A DNA stretch of 64,000 nucleotides. Source: an uncultured Erysipelotrichaceae bacterium (GTDB taxonomy: Bacteria; Bacillota_I; Bacilli_A; Erysipelotrichales; Erysipelotrichaceae). The DNA lies in NCBI GenBank assembly GCA_944325685.1, contig CALVBC010000025.1:1-64000 (forward strand). Direction: 5' to 3'. Below are positions 53,110 to 62,080 of this stretch, in pieces (position 1 is the stretch's first letter; the number at the start of each line of letters is the position of its first letter). A program made the position numbers and the translations under genes. The notes beneath the pieces are model-generated. The model was given only the letters and a program-made list of their open reading frames with translations. It ran no database searches and was not told where the DNA came from.

Positions 53110-54018
53110 ATGAATAAAAAGAAAGTTCTATTATTACTGGCGATCTTAGTATTGCTGGTCACGATGAGTGGTTGTTCGATACCACGAGAAAACGATTTAA
53201 ATGTCCTCTTCGCATTAGATGAAGTAGAAGGTATCAAGAATACCGTCCTTACATCCTTTAGCGAAGTATGGGATAAAGAAGGTTTCTTCTCAGCGATCTT
53301 CATCTATCCGATCTCTCAGTTTATCAACTGGTTAACACCATATACCAATGTCGGTGTCGCGATCTTACTTGTCACTTTGACGATCAATGGTGTCTTATTA
53401 CTTGTGACTTTCAAGCAGAATGTCGCGATGCAGAGGATGCAACAGATCCAACCAGAAGTTGAAAGGATCCAAAGGAAATACGAAGGTAAGACCGACCAAG
53501 CATCACAGCTCAGGATGTCGACCGAGATCCAAAGACTATACAAGAAGTACAATGTCAATCCATTTGGTTCATTAGTTGTCACCTTTATCCAATTCCCGAT
53601 CATCATCGCGATGTATCAAGCTGTCCAAAGGGCTTATGCCGTAGCTTATGGTACGTTCATGGGTGTATCACTTGAGCTGACACCGATCGAAGGTATCCAA
53701 TCGGGTGAATGGGTATATATCTTATTCTTTGCGGTCATGTTAGTGTTCCAGGTGGCTAGTATGTTACTACCACAGTGGTTAAATAAGCGCAGAGCGAAGA
53801 AAGAAGCTGAACTACATCATCGTCCTTATAAAGAGACTAAGAATCCAATGATGTCATCGATGTATATCATGATGGCAGTCATCCTCATATTAGCCCTCAT
53901 GTGGCCAACAGCGATGTCATTCTATTGGATCATCTCAAGTGCGATCAGTATCGTGAAGACATTACTCATCCAATACATCATGGATCGCTCTAAAAAGAAG
54001 GAGGAAGCTACACTATGA
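53110..54018 (+). CDS. yidC: Membrane protein insertase YidC/Oxa1 (SpoIIIJ type)
   Basis: 302 residues. The lipoprotein-type signal ends LVTMSGC. Five membrane segments and the family core follow: NVGVAILLVTLTINGVLLL, then MQQIQPEVERIQRKYEGKTD and PFGSLVVTFIQFPIIIAMYQ. The basic tail is KKKEEATL. It inserts small membrane proteins with or without Sec. AAGGAAAG lies upstream; it overlaps jag by four bases. Confidence 0.96.
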   Translation: MNKKKVLLLLAILVLLVTMSGCSIPRENDLNVLFALDEVEGIKNTVLTSFSEVWDKEGFFSAIFIYPISQFINWLTPYTNVGVAILLVTLTINGVLLLVTFKQNVAMQRMQQIQPEVERIQRKYEGKTDQASQLRMSTEIQRLYKKYNVNPFGSLVVTFIQFPIIIAMYQAVQRAYAVAYGTFMGVSLELTPIEGIQSGEWVYILFFAVMLVFQVASMLLPQWLNKRRAKKEAELHHRPYKETKNPMMSSMYIMMAVILILALMWPTAMSFYWIISSAISIVKTLLIQYIMDRSKKKEEATL

Positions 54019-54626
54019 AGAAGTACACAGGAAAGACATTAGATGAGGTCTTACAAGAGATCGCTAGTGCACAGGGGTGTGAAAAAGAGGATATCAAATA
54101 CAATGTCCTAGAAGAATCAAAACACCTATTCGGTATCGGTAATTCGATCACGATCGAAGCCTATACTAAACAAGATATCAAAGAGTTCATCTTCGATTAT
54201 CTAGGTGGTTACTTCAGTGAATTGAATCAAGGTGTATCCATTGAGATCATCACTCGTGATGAAGGTGGATTCAAGGTCATCTTAGAAGGTGAGAATAATG
54301 CCATCCTCATCGGTAAAGGTGGTCAAACACTAAAGGCGATCTCCACGGTCTTAAGGGCAGCAGTCAATACGGAATTCAAAGAGAGGATCGATGTCCTAGT
54401 CGATGTCGGTCACTACAGAGAAGACCGTTATCGCAAGGTCAAAAGGATCGCGATGCGCGTAGCTAAAGAAGTCCAAAAGACCCATATCGATGTTGCCTTA
54501 GATCCTATGAGCAATGATGAACGTAAAGTCATTCATGAATATCTCAAAGGCATGAAAAACATCAAGACGGAGTCTGAAGGCGAAGGCAAAGAAAGACGCT
54601 TAGTCATCAAATACAACGAAGAATAG
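54015..54626 (+). CDS. jag: RNA-binding protein Jag/KhpB
   Basis: 203 residues. The Jag_N domain (KKYTGKTLDEVLQEIASAQG) is followed by a KH domain with the IGKGGQTLKAI loop and an R3H domain ending SNDERKVIHEYLKGMKNIKTES. KhpB with KhpA binds RNA and affects cell elongation. It is coupled to yidC and followed by a terminator rather than mnmE. Confidence 0.94.
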   Translation: MKKYTGKTLDEVLQEIASAQGCEKEDIKYNVLEESKHLFGIGNSITIEAYTKQDIKEFIFDYLGGYFSELNQGVSIEIITRDEGGFKVILEGENNAILIGKGGQTLKAISTVLRAAVNTEFKERIDVLVDVGHYREDRYRKVKRIAMRVAKEVQKTHIDVALDPMSNDERKVIHEYLKGMKNIKTESEGEGKERRLVIKYNEE

Positions 54627-54647
54627 GGCAATGTCCCTATTTTTTTA
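54622..54647 (+). terminator. Terminator after jag
   Basis: AATAGGG-caatgt-CCCTATT with seven T's; the stem includes the jag stop codon. Confidence 0.88.
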
Positions 54648-54666
54648 TCTGTGCTATACTTATTTT

Positions 54667-55302
54667 ATGAGATATGATGCGATCGTACTTGCCTATGGGC
54701 AAGGAAAAAGGATGGGTCTTGATTATAATAAGGTCCTATATAAGGTTGATGATAAGACCGTCTTAGATAAAGCATTAGACCCTTTTAAAGAAGATGATGA
54801 TTGTCAAAAGATCATTGTCGTCTTAGAAGAGAAAGCCCGTCATTTGATAAGCCAGGATCAAAAGATCATCTTTTGTGATGGTGGTGATGAACGATACAAG
54901 AGCGTGTATGAAGCTCTTAAATATGTCAAAGAAGACTATGTCATGATCCATGATGGAGCTAGACCTGATATATATATCGAAGACCTTATCAATATCAAAG
55001 AAGCTCTAAAGGAAGATGACGCGTGTCTATTAGCCAGTAAAGTAAAAGATACCGTCAAAAAGGTCAAAGACGGTTATATCGAAAAGACCATCGATCGCAG
55101 TGACCTATATCTAGCTAAAACACCACAAGCTTTCAAGGCTGATATCATCAAAGACGCTTATGACAAAGCGATCAAAAGCAGTGATATATATACCGATGAT
55201 ACCCAGGTATTAAATGCCTTTTATGACATCAAGATCAAGGTCGTTGAAAGTCATGGCTTAAATAATAAGATCACCTATAAAGAGGATCTAAGATACCTAT
55301 GA
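54667..55302 (+). CDS. ispD: IspD/TarI-type cytidylyltransferase
   Basis: About 211 residues: DAIVLAYGQGKRMGLDYNKV (nucleotide-binding loop, with Tyr where Gly or Ala is usual), VMIHDGARP, VKDTVKKV, AKTPQAF and DDTQVL. This is the IspD pattern (CDP-ME synthesis in the MEP isoprenoid route). TarI (CDP-ribitol) cannot be fully excluded. Start at 54667: TATACT (54655-54660) is six bases upstream with no ribosome binding site, a leaderless candidate. Confidence 0.85.
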   Translation: MRYDAIVLAYGQGKRMGLDYNKVLYKVDDKTVLDKALDPFKEDDDCQKIIVVLEEKARHLISQDQKIIFCDGGDERYKSVYEALKYVKEDYVMIHDGARPDIYIEDLINIKEALKEDDACLLASKVKDTVKKVKDGYIEKTIDRSDLYLAKTPQAFKADIIKDAYDKAIKSSDIYTDDTQVLNAFYDIKIKVVESHGLNNKITYKEDLRYL

Positions 55303-55787
55303 AAAGAGTCATCATCATCGGTTGTCCTGGTAGTGGTAAAAGTACCTTTTCTTTGAAGTTATCAAAGCTTTTGGATATCCCGATATATCATTTAGACAAC
55401 ATATATTGGAAAGCGGATAAGACCACGATCACAAGAGATGAGTTTGATCAAAGATTAGATGAGATATTAGCTAAAGATATTTGGATCATCGATGGAAATT
55501 ATCTAAGGACGATGGAAACAAGGATCAAGGAAGCTGATACGGTCTATTTCCTTGATATCGATACTAAGACTTGTCTTGATAGTATAAATGAGCGTATCGG
55601 TAAAAAGCGCGTCGATATGCCTTGGATCGAAGATGAGCTAGATCAAGAATTAGTCGATCAAGTCAAAGCTTTTGATAAAGTCGAAAGACCTAAGATCATC
55701 GCTTTACTTACCAAATACGACGATAAAGATATCCACATTTTTAGAGATCGCGATGAATTAAATGCTTATTTAGAAAACTTTAGTTAG
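55299..55787 (+). CDS. P-loop kinase, adenylate kinase/FlaR-like
   Basis: 162 residues: IIIGCPGSGKSTFSLKLSKL (Walker A), IYHLDNIYW, IIDGNYLRTM, then a lid-like helical part. Such proteins are annotated as DNA topology modulation FlaR-related or nucleoside kinases without proven substrate. It overlaps ispD by four bases. Confidence 0.8.
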   Translation: MKRVIIIGCPGSGKSTFSLKLSKLLDIPIYHLDNIYWKADKTTITRDEFDQRLDEILAKDIWIIDGNYLRTMETRIKEADTVYFLDIDTKTCLDSINERIGKKRVDMPWIEDELDQELVDQVKAFDKVERPKIIALLTKYDDKDIHIFRDRDELNAYLENFS

Positions 55788-55819
55788 GAATTTTAGATAT
55801 TTGGCCCTTATATAGATAT

Positions 55820-56965
55820 GTGAAGTGTCCAAGGTGTTCAAATACCGATCCTAACTATTTTTATAAAGGGTCAAGAGGTTATTATTGTCGTAAGTGCATA
55901 GCTTTTAAAAGAGTTTTGATCAAAGAAGAGATCGAACCTGAACCATATACGATAAGCGGTGATGGGGAATATCAATTAGCTTTTGAACTTACGCCTTTTC
56001 AAAAGGAAGTCGTCAAAGATCTGATCACCTCGGTCAAAGAAACAGATGTCCTACTTTATACCATAACCGGCGCTGGTAAGGGAGATCTTGTGATCCCACT
56101 TATCAGTGAATATCTAAAAGAGAAGAAAAGGGTCTGTTATGCGATCAGCCGTAGAGAAGTGGTCATCGAATTAGCTGAGCGCTATAAAAGGGCTTTTAAA
56201 GGCAGTAAGGTCGTCAAGGTTTGCGAAGGATATACCGATGAATTATATGGTGATCTTATCGTCTGTACGACACATCAACTATATCGCTACTTAAAGCTAT
56301 TTGATCTTATCATCTTAGATGAAGTCGATGCCTTTCCCTTTCGTGGTGATGAAGTACTAAACAATATCGCCTTAAATGCATTGAATAGTGATGGTAAGAT
56401 CGTCTATTCAACAGCCACTATCGATGAAGAGATCGAAAAGCTGATGAATAAAAGACCACTAAGGGTCTTGCGTTTAGACCGAAGACCACATGGTAAACCA
56501 CTAGTAAGACCTAAGGTCATCGTTGGACCAGATGTCATATTGTATATGGTACTAGTCTATATCATGTATAAGGAAAAGAAACAGGTGATCATCTTCGTTG
56601 AATCGATCAGATCATGTAAGAAGTTGTATCACATCTTAAAGCTCTTTTTCTCGGTGACTTTAGTCTATAGCTCTTTAGAGGAAAGGAATATCAATATCCA
56701 AGCCTTTAAAGCTAAGAAGTATCAATTCATCATTGCGACATCAGTCTTAGAAAGAGGGATCACGATCGAAGGGGTCGATATCGTGATCTTCAAACGCTTT
56801 GATAAGATCTTCAATAAAGCCGCGATCATCCAGATGGCTGGAAGGGCAGGAAGATCATTTAAAGACCCCTATGGTAAGGTCTATATCTTGACTAAGGATA
56901 ATGATAAAGAGATCAAAGGAGCTTTAAAGGAGATCGATGATGCGAACAAGGTGTATCTATTGTGA
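55820..56965 (+). CDS. comFA: Competence helicase ComFA with altered Walker A
   Basis: 381 residues: an N-terminal four-Cys zinc finger (CPRCSNTDP...YYCRKC), then DEAD-type helicase motifs. Motif I reads TGAGKGD, where Thr of G-x-G-K-T is replaced by Gly (codon GGA). Motif II is LDEVDAFP, motif III YSTATID, motif VI QMAGRAGRS. ComFA drives DNA uptake during transformation. The start is GTG at 55820 with TTATAT (55808-55813) six bases upstream and no ribosome binding site. It overlaps comFC by 29 bases. Confidence 0.9.
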   Translation: MKCPRCSNTDPNYFYKGSRGYYCRKCIAFKRVLIKEEIEPEPYTISGDGEYQLAFELTPFQKEVVKDLITSVKETDVLLYTITGAGKGDLVIPLISEYLKEKKRVCYAISRREVVIELAERYKRAFKGSKVVKVCEGYTDELYGDLIVCTTHQLYRYLKLFDLIILDEVDAFPFRGDEVLNNIALNALNSDGKIVYSTATIDEEIEKLMNKRPLRVLRLDRRPHGKPLVRPKVIVGPDVILYMVLVYIMYKEKKQVIIFVESIRSCKKLYHILKLFFSVTLVYSSLEERNINIQAFKAKKYQFIIATSVLERGITIEGVDIVIFKRFDKIFNKAAIIQMAGRAGRSFKDPYGKVYILTKDNDKEIKGALKEIDDANKVYLL

Positions 56966-57566
56966 CGAAAAGTATGACTACAATAATAGTCTTATCGACA
57001 TGTATCTAAGTGATGATATGTTGTGTACTAAATGTCGTAGTGAACTTATCATCAAAAGGAAAAGGACCAAGCTTGATGGTTTAAAAGTCACATCTTACTA
57101 TCCTTATGAAGGACTGATAAAGGATCTATTATTACAGTACAAGGAATGCTTTGATGAAGCCTTGTGCGATGTCTTTTTTCATCATATCAAAGATGAGATA
57201 AGGTTTTTGTATCATGGCTATACACTGATCCCATGTCCTAGTTCTAGGTCAAAAAAAGAAAGAAGAGGCTTTGATCATATGGTCACGATGTGTGGATGTT
57301 TAAAGATGCCGATCTTAGATTGCCTATATATGCAAGATGATATATCACAAGTAAATAAAGACCAAAGAAAACGCAAGCGGATGATCGATAATATAAAGGT
57401 CAAAGAAGATATAGTGATACCTGATAAGATCTTATTAGTCGACGATGTGATCACCACAGGGTCAACATTACTAGGAGCTTATAAAGCACTAGGTAAAGAT
57501 AAACTTAAAGCCATCACTTTATGTTTTGTGAACAAAGACGCTCATTCAGACAAATTTCAGTTATAA
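56937..57566 (+). CDS. comFC: ComFC/phosphoribosyltransferase-like competence protein
   Basis: 209 residues: two Cys pairs at the N-terminus (CIYC, CTKC), LIPCPSSRSKKERRGFDHM, and the PRPP-binding motif ILLVDDVITTGSTLLGAYKAL. Partner of ComFA in DNA uptake. Together they suggest a competence apparatus elsewhere in the genome. Confidence 0.93.
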   Translation: MMRTRCIYCDEKYDYNNSLIDMYLSDDMLCTKCRSELIIKRKRTKLDGLKVTSYYPYEGLIKDLLLQYKECFDEALCDVFFHHIKDEIRFLYHGYTLIPCPSSRSKKERRGFDHMVTMCGCLKMPILDCLYMQDDISQVNKDQRKRKRMIDNIKVKEDIVIPDKILLVDDVITTGSTLLGAYKALGKDKLKAITLCFVNKDAHSDKFQL

Positions 57567-57632
57567 TTAAGGTGTAATATCTAACATCCAACCACTATAG
57601 ATATTCAATTCAGATATATGAGGAGCGATACT

Positions 57633-57830
57633 ATGGAAGGAACAGTAAAGAGCTTTAACCATAAGCGAGGCTATGGCTTTATCGATCATGACGGCCAAGA
57701 TGTCTTTTTTCATTATAGTGATCTTGTGATGGAGGGATATCGCAAGATCAGACCGAATAAAAAGGTGACTTTCGATATCATCGAAACAGATAACGGACTT
57801 AGAGCGACAAATATAAAAGTCGTCAAGTGA
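57633..57830 (+). CDS. csp: Cold-shock protein
   Basis: 65 residues, OB-fold with RNP1-like KRGYGFIDHDG and RNP2-like DVFFHYSDL. The N-terminal MEGTVKSFNHKRGYGFI is diagnostic. GAGGAGCG lies upstream of this ATG, so a start five codons earlier is less likely. The leader has an AATATCT/AGATATT hairpin (about 57575-57606), which might act in cold control. Confidence 0.93.
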   Translation: MEGTVKSFNHKRGYGFIDHDGQDVFFHYSDLVMEGYRKIRPNKKVTFDIIETDNGLRATNIKVVK

Positions 57831-57876
57831 TCTATATGTGGTATAATAACCACGTTTATTAAAAAGGAGGTCACAA

Positions 57877-60237
57877 ATGGGCTTTATTTCTAACTTATTC
57901 AACCCCGATAAGAAGATCTTACAAGAGGTCGAAAAAGCAGTAAAACCAGTTGAATCATACTCTAAAGAGATGGAAGCATTAAGCGATGAAGAGCTTAAAG
58001 CGAAGACCACAGAATTCAAAGAACGTTTAGCTAAGGGTGAGACCTTAGATGACATCATGTGTGAGGCCTTTGCGGTCGCAAGGGAAGCAGCGCGCAGGGT
58101 CATCGGCGAATATCCTTATTTTTGTCAATTAGAAGGTGCTTGTGTCTTACACCGTGGCGATATCGCCGAGATGAAGACCGGTGAAGGTAAGACCCTTACC
58201 AGTGTCATGGCGGTATATCTCAATGCCTTAGAGGGCAAAGGTGTACATGTCATCACCGTCAATGAATACTTGGCTAGCCGTGATGCGGAGTGGATGGGAC
58301 AGATCCACCGTTTCTTAGGTTTGACTGTCGGTCTTAACCTAAGACAGCTTACACCAGCACAAAAAAGAGCGGCTTACAATTGTGATATAACCTATACGAC
58401 AAACAGTGAAGTCGGTTTTGACTATCTTCGTGACAACATGGTCACAAGAGTTGAGGATAGAGTATTAAGAGAGCTCAATGTCGCTTTTGTCGATGAAGTC
58501 GACTCGATCTTGATCGATGAATCAAGGACGCCACTGATCATCTCCGGTGGTGAAAGAAAGACCGCTAATCTCTATCAGAACGCTGACCGTTTCGTCAAAC
58601 GCCTTAAAGCGGATGAAGATTATCAGATCGATGTCAAAGACCGCAGTGTCCATTTAACAGAAGCTGGTATCGCTAAGGGTGAAAAAGCCTTTGGTATCGA
58701 AAATCTCTATGATGTCGAAAATACGAGCTTAGTCCACTATATCAATCAAGCTTTAAAGGCTAACTACATCATGAAGAAGGATGTCGAATATGTCGTTGAA
58801 GAAGGTGAAGTGGTCATCGTCGATCCTAATACCGGTCGTAAGATGCCAGGAAGAGAATACTCTGATGGTCTCCATCAAGCCTTACAAGCTAAGGAAGGCT
58901 TAAATATCCGTCAAGAATCAACCACTCTAGCGACGATCACCTATCAGAATTTCTTCCGTCTTTACAACAAGCTCGCTGGTATGACTGGTACAGCTAAGAC
59001 TGAAGAAGAGGAATTCTTATCGATCTACAATATGCGCGTCGTTGAGATCCCAACAAATAGACCAGTCGCTCGTATCGACTATCCTGATCTCATCTTCGGC
59101 AATAAGAAGGCTAAATACGAGGCTTTGGTAAATGAAGTCGCGGAATTATACGAAAAAGGTCAACCGGTATTAGTCGGTACGATCGCCGTTGAAACATCAG
59201 AACTCATCTCTAAGATGCTCAAACAAAGACGCATCCGCCATGAGGTCTTGAATGCGAAAAACCATGCGCGTGAAGCGGATATCATCGCTAAAGCTGGTCA
59301 ATTTAAAGCGGTCACCATCGCTACTAATATGGCTGGTCGTGGTACTGATATCAAGCTCAGTGATGAGACAAGGGCGCTAGGTGGCTTAGCGGTACTCGGT
59401 AGTGAACGCCATGAATCAAGGCGTATCGATAACCAGTTACGCGGTCGTTCAGGTCGTCAAGGTGACCCAGGTTTCTCGCGTTTCTATGTCTCTTTAGAAG
59501 ATGATCTGATGGTCAGGTTCGGTAGTGACAGGATGCAGGGCATGTTTGATATGATGGGCACTGATGCGCCGATCGAAAACAAGATGATCACTAAATCGAT
59601 CACCCAAGCGCAAAAGCGTGTTGAAGGTATCAACTTCGATATCCGTAAGACCTTATTAGATTACGATGATGTCCTTCGCCAACAACGTGAAACGATGTAT
59701 GGACAGAGGAATTTCCTACTTGAGAATGATGATGTCCATGGTGTTATCGAAGAGATGTTCAAAAGGGTCATCCACAACCTCGTCTTAAATCACTCCACTA
59801 AAGATCACAATAAAGATGTGATCGATACTGAGTCACTGATAAATGCCCTAAAGTCGATGGGTCTAAATAGTGAGATCAAAAAAGAAGACCTTGAAGGTCT
59901 AAGTGTTGAAGAAGCCAGTGCTAAATGCAAGGATATCGCTTGGTCATACTACGAAGATAAGATCGCGCCGGTCAAAGCGCAGATCTTGCCAGCGGAAAAG
60001 ACGATGGCCCTAAGGGTCATGGATAGGGCATGGATCAACCAGATCGATATCATGTCTAAGTTAAGAGAGGGTATCGGGTTAAGGTCTTATGCCCAAAACA
60101 ATCCGCTTCAAGCATATGTCGAAGAAGGCTTTGCCCTCTTTGAAGAGATGATGAATACGATATCCGAGGAAACAGTCCGTTTCTGTCTCAATGTCAGGAT
60201 CATCATCAAGGATAGAGAAGAAGATAAGGAGAAGTAG
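57877..60237 (+). CDS. secA: Protein translocase ATPase SecA, lacking the C-terminal zinc motif
   Basis: 786 residues. MGFISNLFNPDKKIL opens; Walker A is MKTGEGKTLTSVMAVYLNAL, DEVDSILIDESRTPLI is motif II, and the later motifs include ATNMAGRGTDIKL and QLRGRSGRQGDPG. The protein ends RIIIKDREEDKEK, without the usual linker and C-x-C-x-S-G zinc tail, so it is of the short kind. TATAAT (57842-57847) sits inside a small GTGG/CCAC palindrome; AAAGGAGG lies before the ATG. Confidence 0.97.
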   Translation: MGFISNLFNPDKKILQEVEKAVKPVESYSKEMEALSDEELKAKTTEFKERLAKGETLDDIMCEAFAVAREAARRVIGEYPYFCQLEGACVLHRGDIAEMKTGEGKTLTSVMAVYLNALEGKGVHVITVNEYLASRDAEWMGQIHRFLGLTVGLNLRQLTPAQKRAAYNCDITYTTNSEVGFDYLRDNMVTRVEDRVLRELNVAFVDEVDSILIDESRTPLIISGGERKTANLYQNADRFVKRLKADEDYQIDVKDRSVHLTEAGIAKGEKAFGIENLYDVENTSLVHYINQALKANYIMKKDVEYVVEEGEVVIVDPNTGRKMPGREYSDGLHQALQAKEGLNIRQESTTLATITYQNFFRLYNKLAGMTGTAKTEEEEFLSIYNMRVVEIPTNRPVARIDYPDLIFGNKKAKYEALVNEVAELYEKGQPVLVGTIAVETSELISKMLKQRRIRHEVLNAKNHAREADIIAKAGQFKAVTIATNMAGRGTDIKLSDETRALGGLAVLGSERHESRRIDNQLRGRSGRQGDPGFSRFYVSLEDDLMVRFGSDRMQGMFDMMGTDAPIENKMITKSITQAQKRVEGINFDIRKTLLDYDDVLRQQRETMYGQRNFLLENDDVHGVIEEMFKRVIHNLVLNHSTKDHNKDVIDTESLINALKSMGLNSEIKKEDLEGLSVEEASAKCKDIAWSYYEDKIAPVKAQILPAEKTMALRVMDRAWINQIDIMSKLREGIGLRSYAQNNPLQAYVEEGFALFEEMMNTISEETVRFCLNVRIIIKDREEDKEK

Positions 60238-60239
60238 TC

Positions 60240-61340
60240 TTGGAATTATACGAGCTCAAACAAACACTAGAAGATAACCTACAAAAGCTCACCCAACTTG
60301 GTAATTCACTCGATCTCAATAAATTAAAGGAAGAGATCGATGAATTTGACCAAAGACAGGCTGATGAGCACTTTTGGGATGACCCTCAAAGCGCTCAACA
60401 CTTGATCCGGGAAGCTAACACCAAAAAAGAGCTCTATGATGACTATTTCAAAAACGAAGCAGCGATCAAAGATCTTCTTGTCACCTGTGAAGAGCTCAAT
60501 AAGACCTATGACGATGATATGTTTGCCCTGCTCAATGAAGAGTATGGTGATGTCTTAAAGAACTTTGAAGATTATGAGATCAAAGTACTACTGTCTAATG
60601 ACTATGATCACTCTAATGCCATCTTAGAGATCCATCCGGGTGCTGGTGGTACCGAATCACAGGATTGGGCCCAGATGTTATATAGGATGTATCAAAGATA
60701 TGCGGCTAAAAATGGCTTTAGCTTTGAAGTATTGGATTATCAAGATGGTGATGAAGCTGGTATGAAGTCATGCTCAGTGCTGATCAAGGGTGATCTAGCA
60801 TATGGCTATCTAAAAGGGGAAACAGGTGTCCACCGCTTAGTCAGGATCTCACCATTTGACGCCTCAGGGAGAAGACATACGAGCTTTGCCTCGGTGGAGA
60901 TCGTCCCCGAATTCAACAATGAGATCGAGATCAATATCGATGAGAAAGACATCGAAGTTGAGACCATGCGTTCAAGTGGCGCTGGCGGCCAACATATCAA
61001 TAAGACCGACAGTGCCGTGAGGATCAAACATATCCCAACGGGTATCGTCGTCTTCTCGCAAACGGAAAGATCACAGATCATGAACCGTGAGCGCTGCATG
61101 AACATGCTCAAAAGTAAGCTATACCAAAGGGCGATCATCGAAAAGGAAAATCAGATGAAAGCCTTAAAGGGTGAACAGAAGTCCATTGAATGGGGATCAC
61201 AGATAAGGTCCTATATCTTCTGTCCTTACACCCTAGTCAAAGACCATCGGACCAACTACGAAGAAGGCAATGTCGATAAGGTCATGGATGGTGATATCAG
61301 TGGTTTTATCTTCGCTTATTTAAAAAGCCAGATCGAATAG
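60240..61340 (+). CDS. prfB: Peptide chain release factor 2, without programmed frameshift
   Basis: 366 residues in one frame. The UGA/UAA-recognition tripeptide appears in VRISPFDASG (S-P-F), and the catalytic GGQ in SGAGGQHINKTDSAVRI. In many bacteria the prfB message has an in-frame UGA near codon 25. Here LGNSLDLNKLKEEI runs straight through, so this autoregulation is absent. The start is TTG, two bases after the secA stop, with AAGGAGA seven to eight bases upstream. Confidence 0.95.
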   Translation: MELYELKQTLEDNLQKLTQLGNSLDLNKLKEEIDEFDQRQADEHFWDDPQSAQHLIREANTKKELYDDYFKNEAAIKDLLVTCEELNKTYDDDMFALLNEEYGDVLKNFEDYEIKVLLSNDYDHSNAILEIHPGAGGTESQDWAQMLYRMYQRYAAKNGFSFEVLDYQDGDEAGMKSCSVLIKGDLAYGYLKGETGVHRLVRISPFDASGRRHTSFASVEIVPEFNNEIEINIDEKDIEVETMRSSGAGGQHINKTDSAVRIKHIPTGIVVFSQTERSQIMNRERCMNMLKSKLYQRAIIEKENQMKALKGEQKSIEWGSQIRSYIFCPYTLVKDHRTNYEEGNVDKVMDGDISGFIFAYLKSQIE

Positions 61341-62009
61341 TCAATGTAAAGACCAGTCTATCGGATCAAGACCATTATTGATGAGATAGGCATTGGTCTT
61401 TTTAAAATGGCCACAACCAAAAAAGCCATTATAAGCGCTTAGTGGTGAAGGGTGAGCAGCTTCAAGGATCAGATGTTTACTATTTTTAAGATAGACCTTT
61501 TTTCCTTTGGCATTTCTACCCCAAAGGATAAAGACTAAAGGTCCTTCCTTTTGATCTAAGGCTTTGATCATCGTATCGGTGACCATATCCCAACCGATAT
61601 CCTTATGGGAATTAGCTTTGTGCTCTTCTACCGTCAAGACGGTATTAAGCAAAAGGACGCCCTGTTTAGCCCAAGCGGTAAGGTCACCGGTATTTGGTAT
61701 ATCATAGCCATATTCATCCTTGATCTCTTTGTAGATATTGATCAGTGATGGTGGGATCTTCACACCTTTATCGACACTGAAAGCTAAGCCGGTCGCTTGA
61801 CCTATCTCATGATAGGGGTCTTGGCCAAAGATGACGACTTTAGTGTCTTTATAAGAGGCCAAACGCAAAGCCCTGTAGAGGTCTTTGGCTTTAGGAAAGA
61901 TGACCTTGGTCTTATAGGCTTCATCTAAAAAGTGACGTAAGTCTTGATACGCTTTAGATGTGAACACATCACTTAATACTTCATCCCAATCATTGCCGAT
62001 GATCTTCAT
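61341..62009 (-). CDS. ung: Uracil-DNA glycosylase (family 1)
   Basis: About 222 residues: VVIFGQDPYHEIGQATGLAFSV (water-activating GQDPYH), GVLLLNTVLTV, and HPSPLSAYNGFFGC (active-site loop). It removes uracil from DNA. I use the ATG at 62009: TATAAT (62021-62016) stands six bases upstream, and a longer frame would cover the promoter. It is convergent with prfB with no intergenic base and no terminator between them. Confidence 0.95.
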   Translation of the reverse strand: MKIIGNDWDEVLSDVFTSKAYQDLRHFLDEAYKTKVIFPKAKDLYRALRLASYKDTKVVIFGQDPYHEIGQATGLAFSVDKGVKIPPSLINIYKEIKDEYGYDIPNTGDLTAWAKQGVLLLNTVLTVEEHKANSHKDIGWDMVTDTMIKALDQKEGPLVFILWGRNAKGKKVYLKNSKHLILEAAHPSPLSAYNGFFGCGHFKKTNAYLINNGLDPIDWSLH

Positions 62010-62080
62010 GGCTTTATTATAGACTATTTGCATAGATCATGGCTCTTTAGTTTAGGGGATGTTTGTTTTATAATAGCGAG

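Noticed and set aside
60240-60330. Programmed frameshift in prfB
   Set aside because: The frame runs through the expected position without an in-frame stop.
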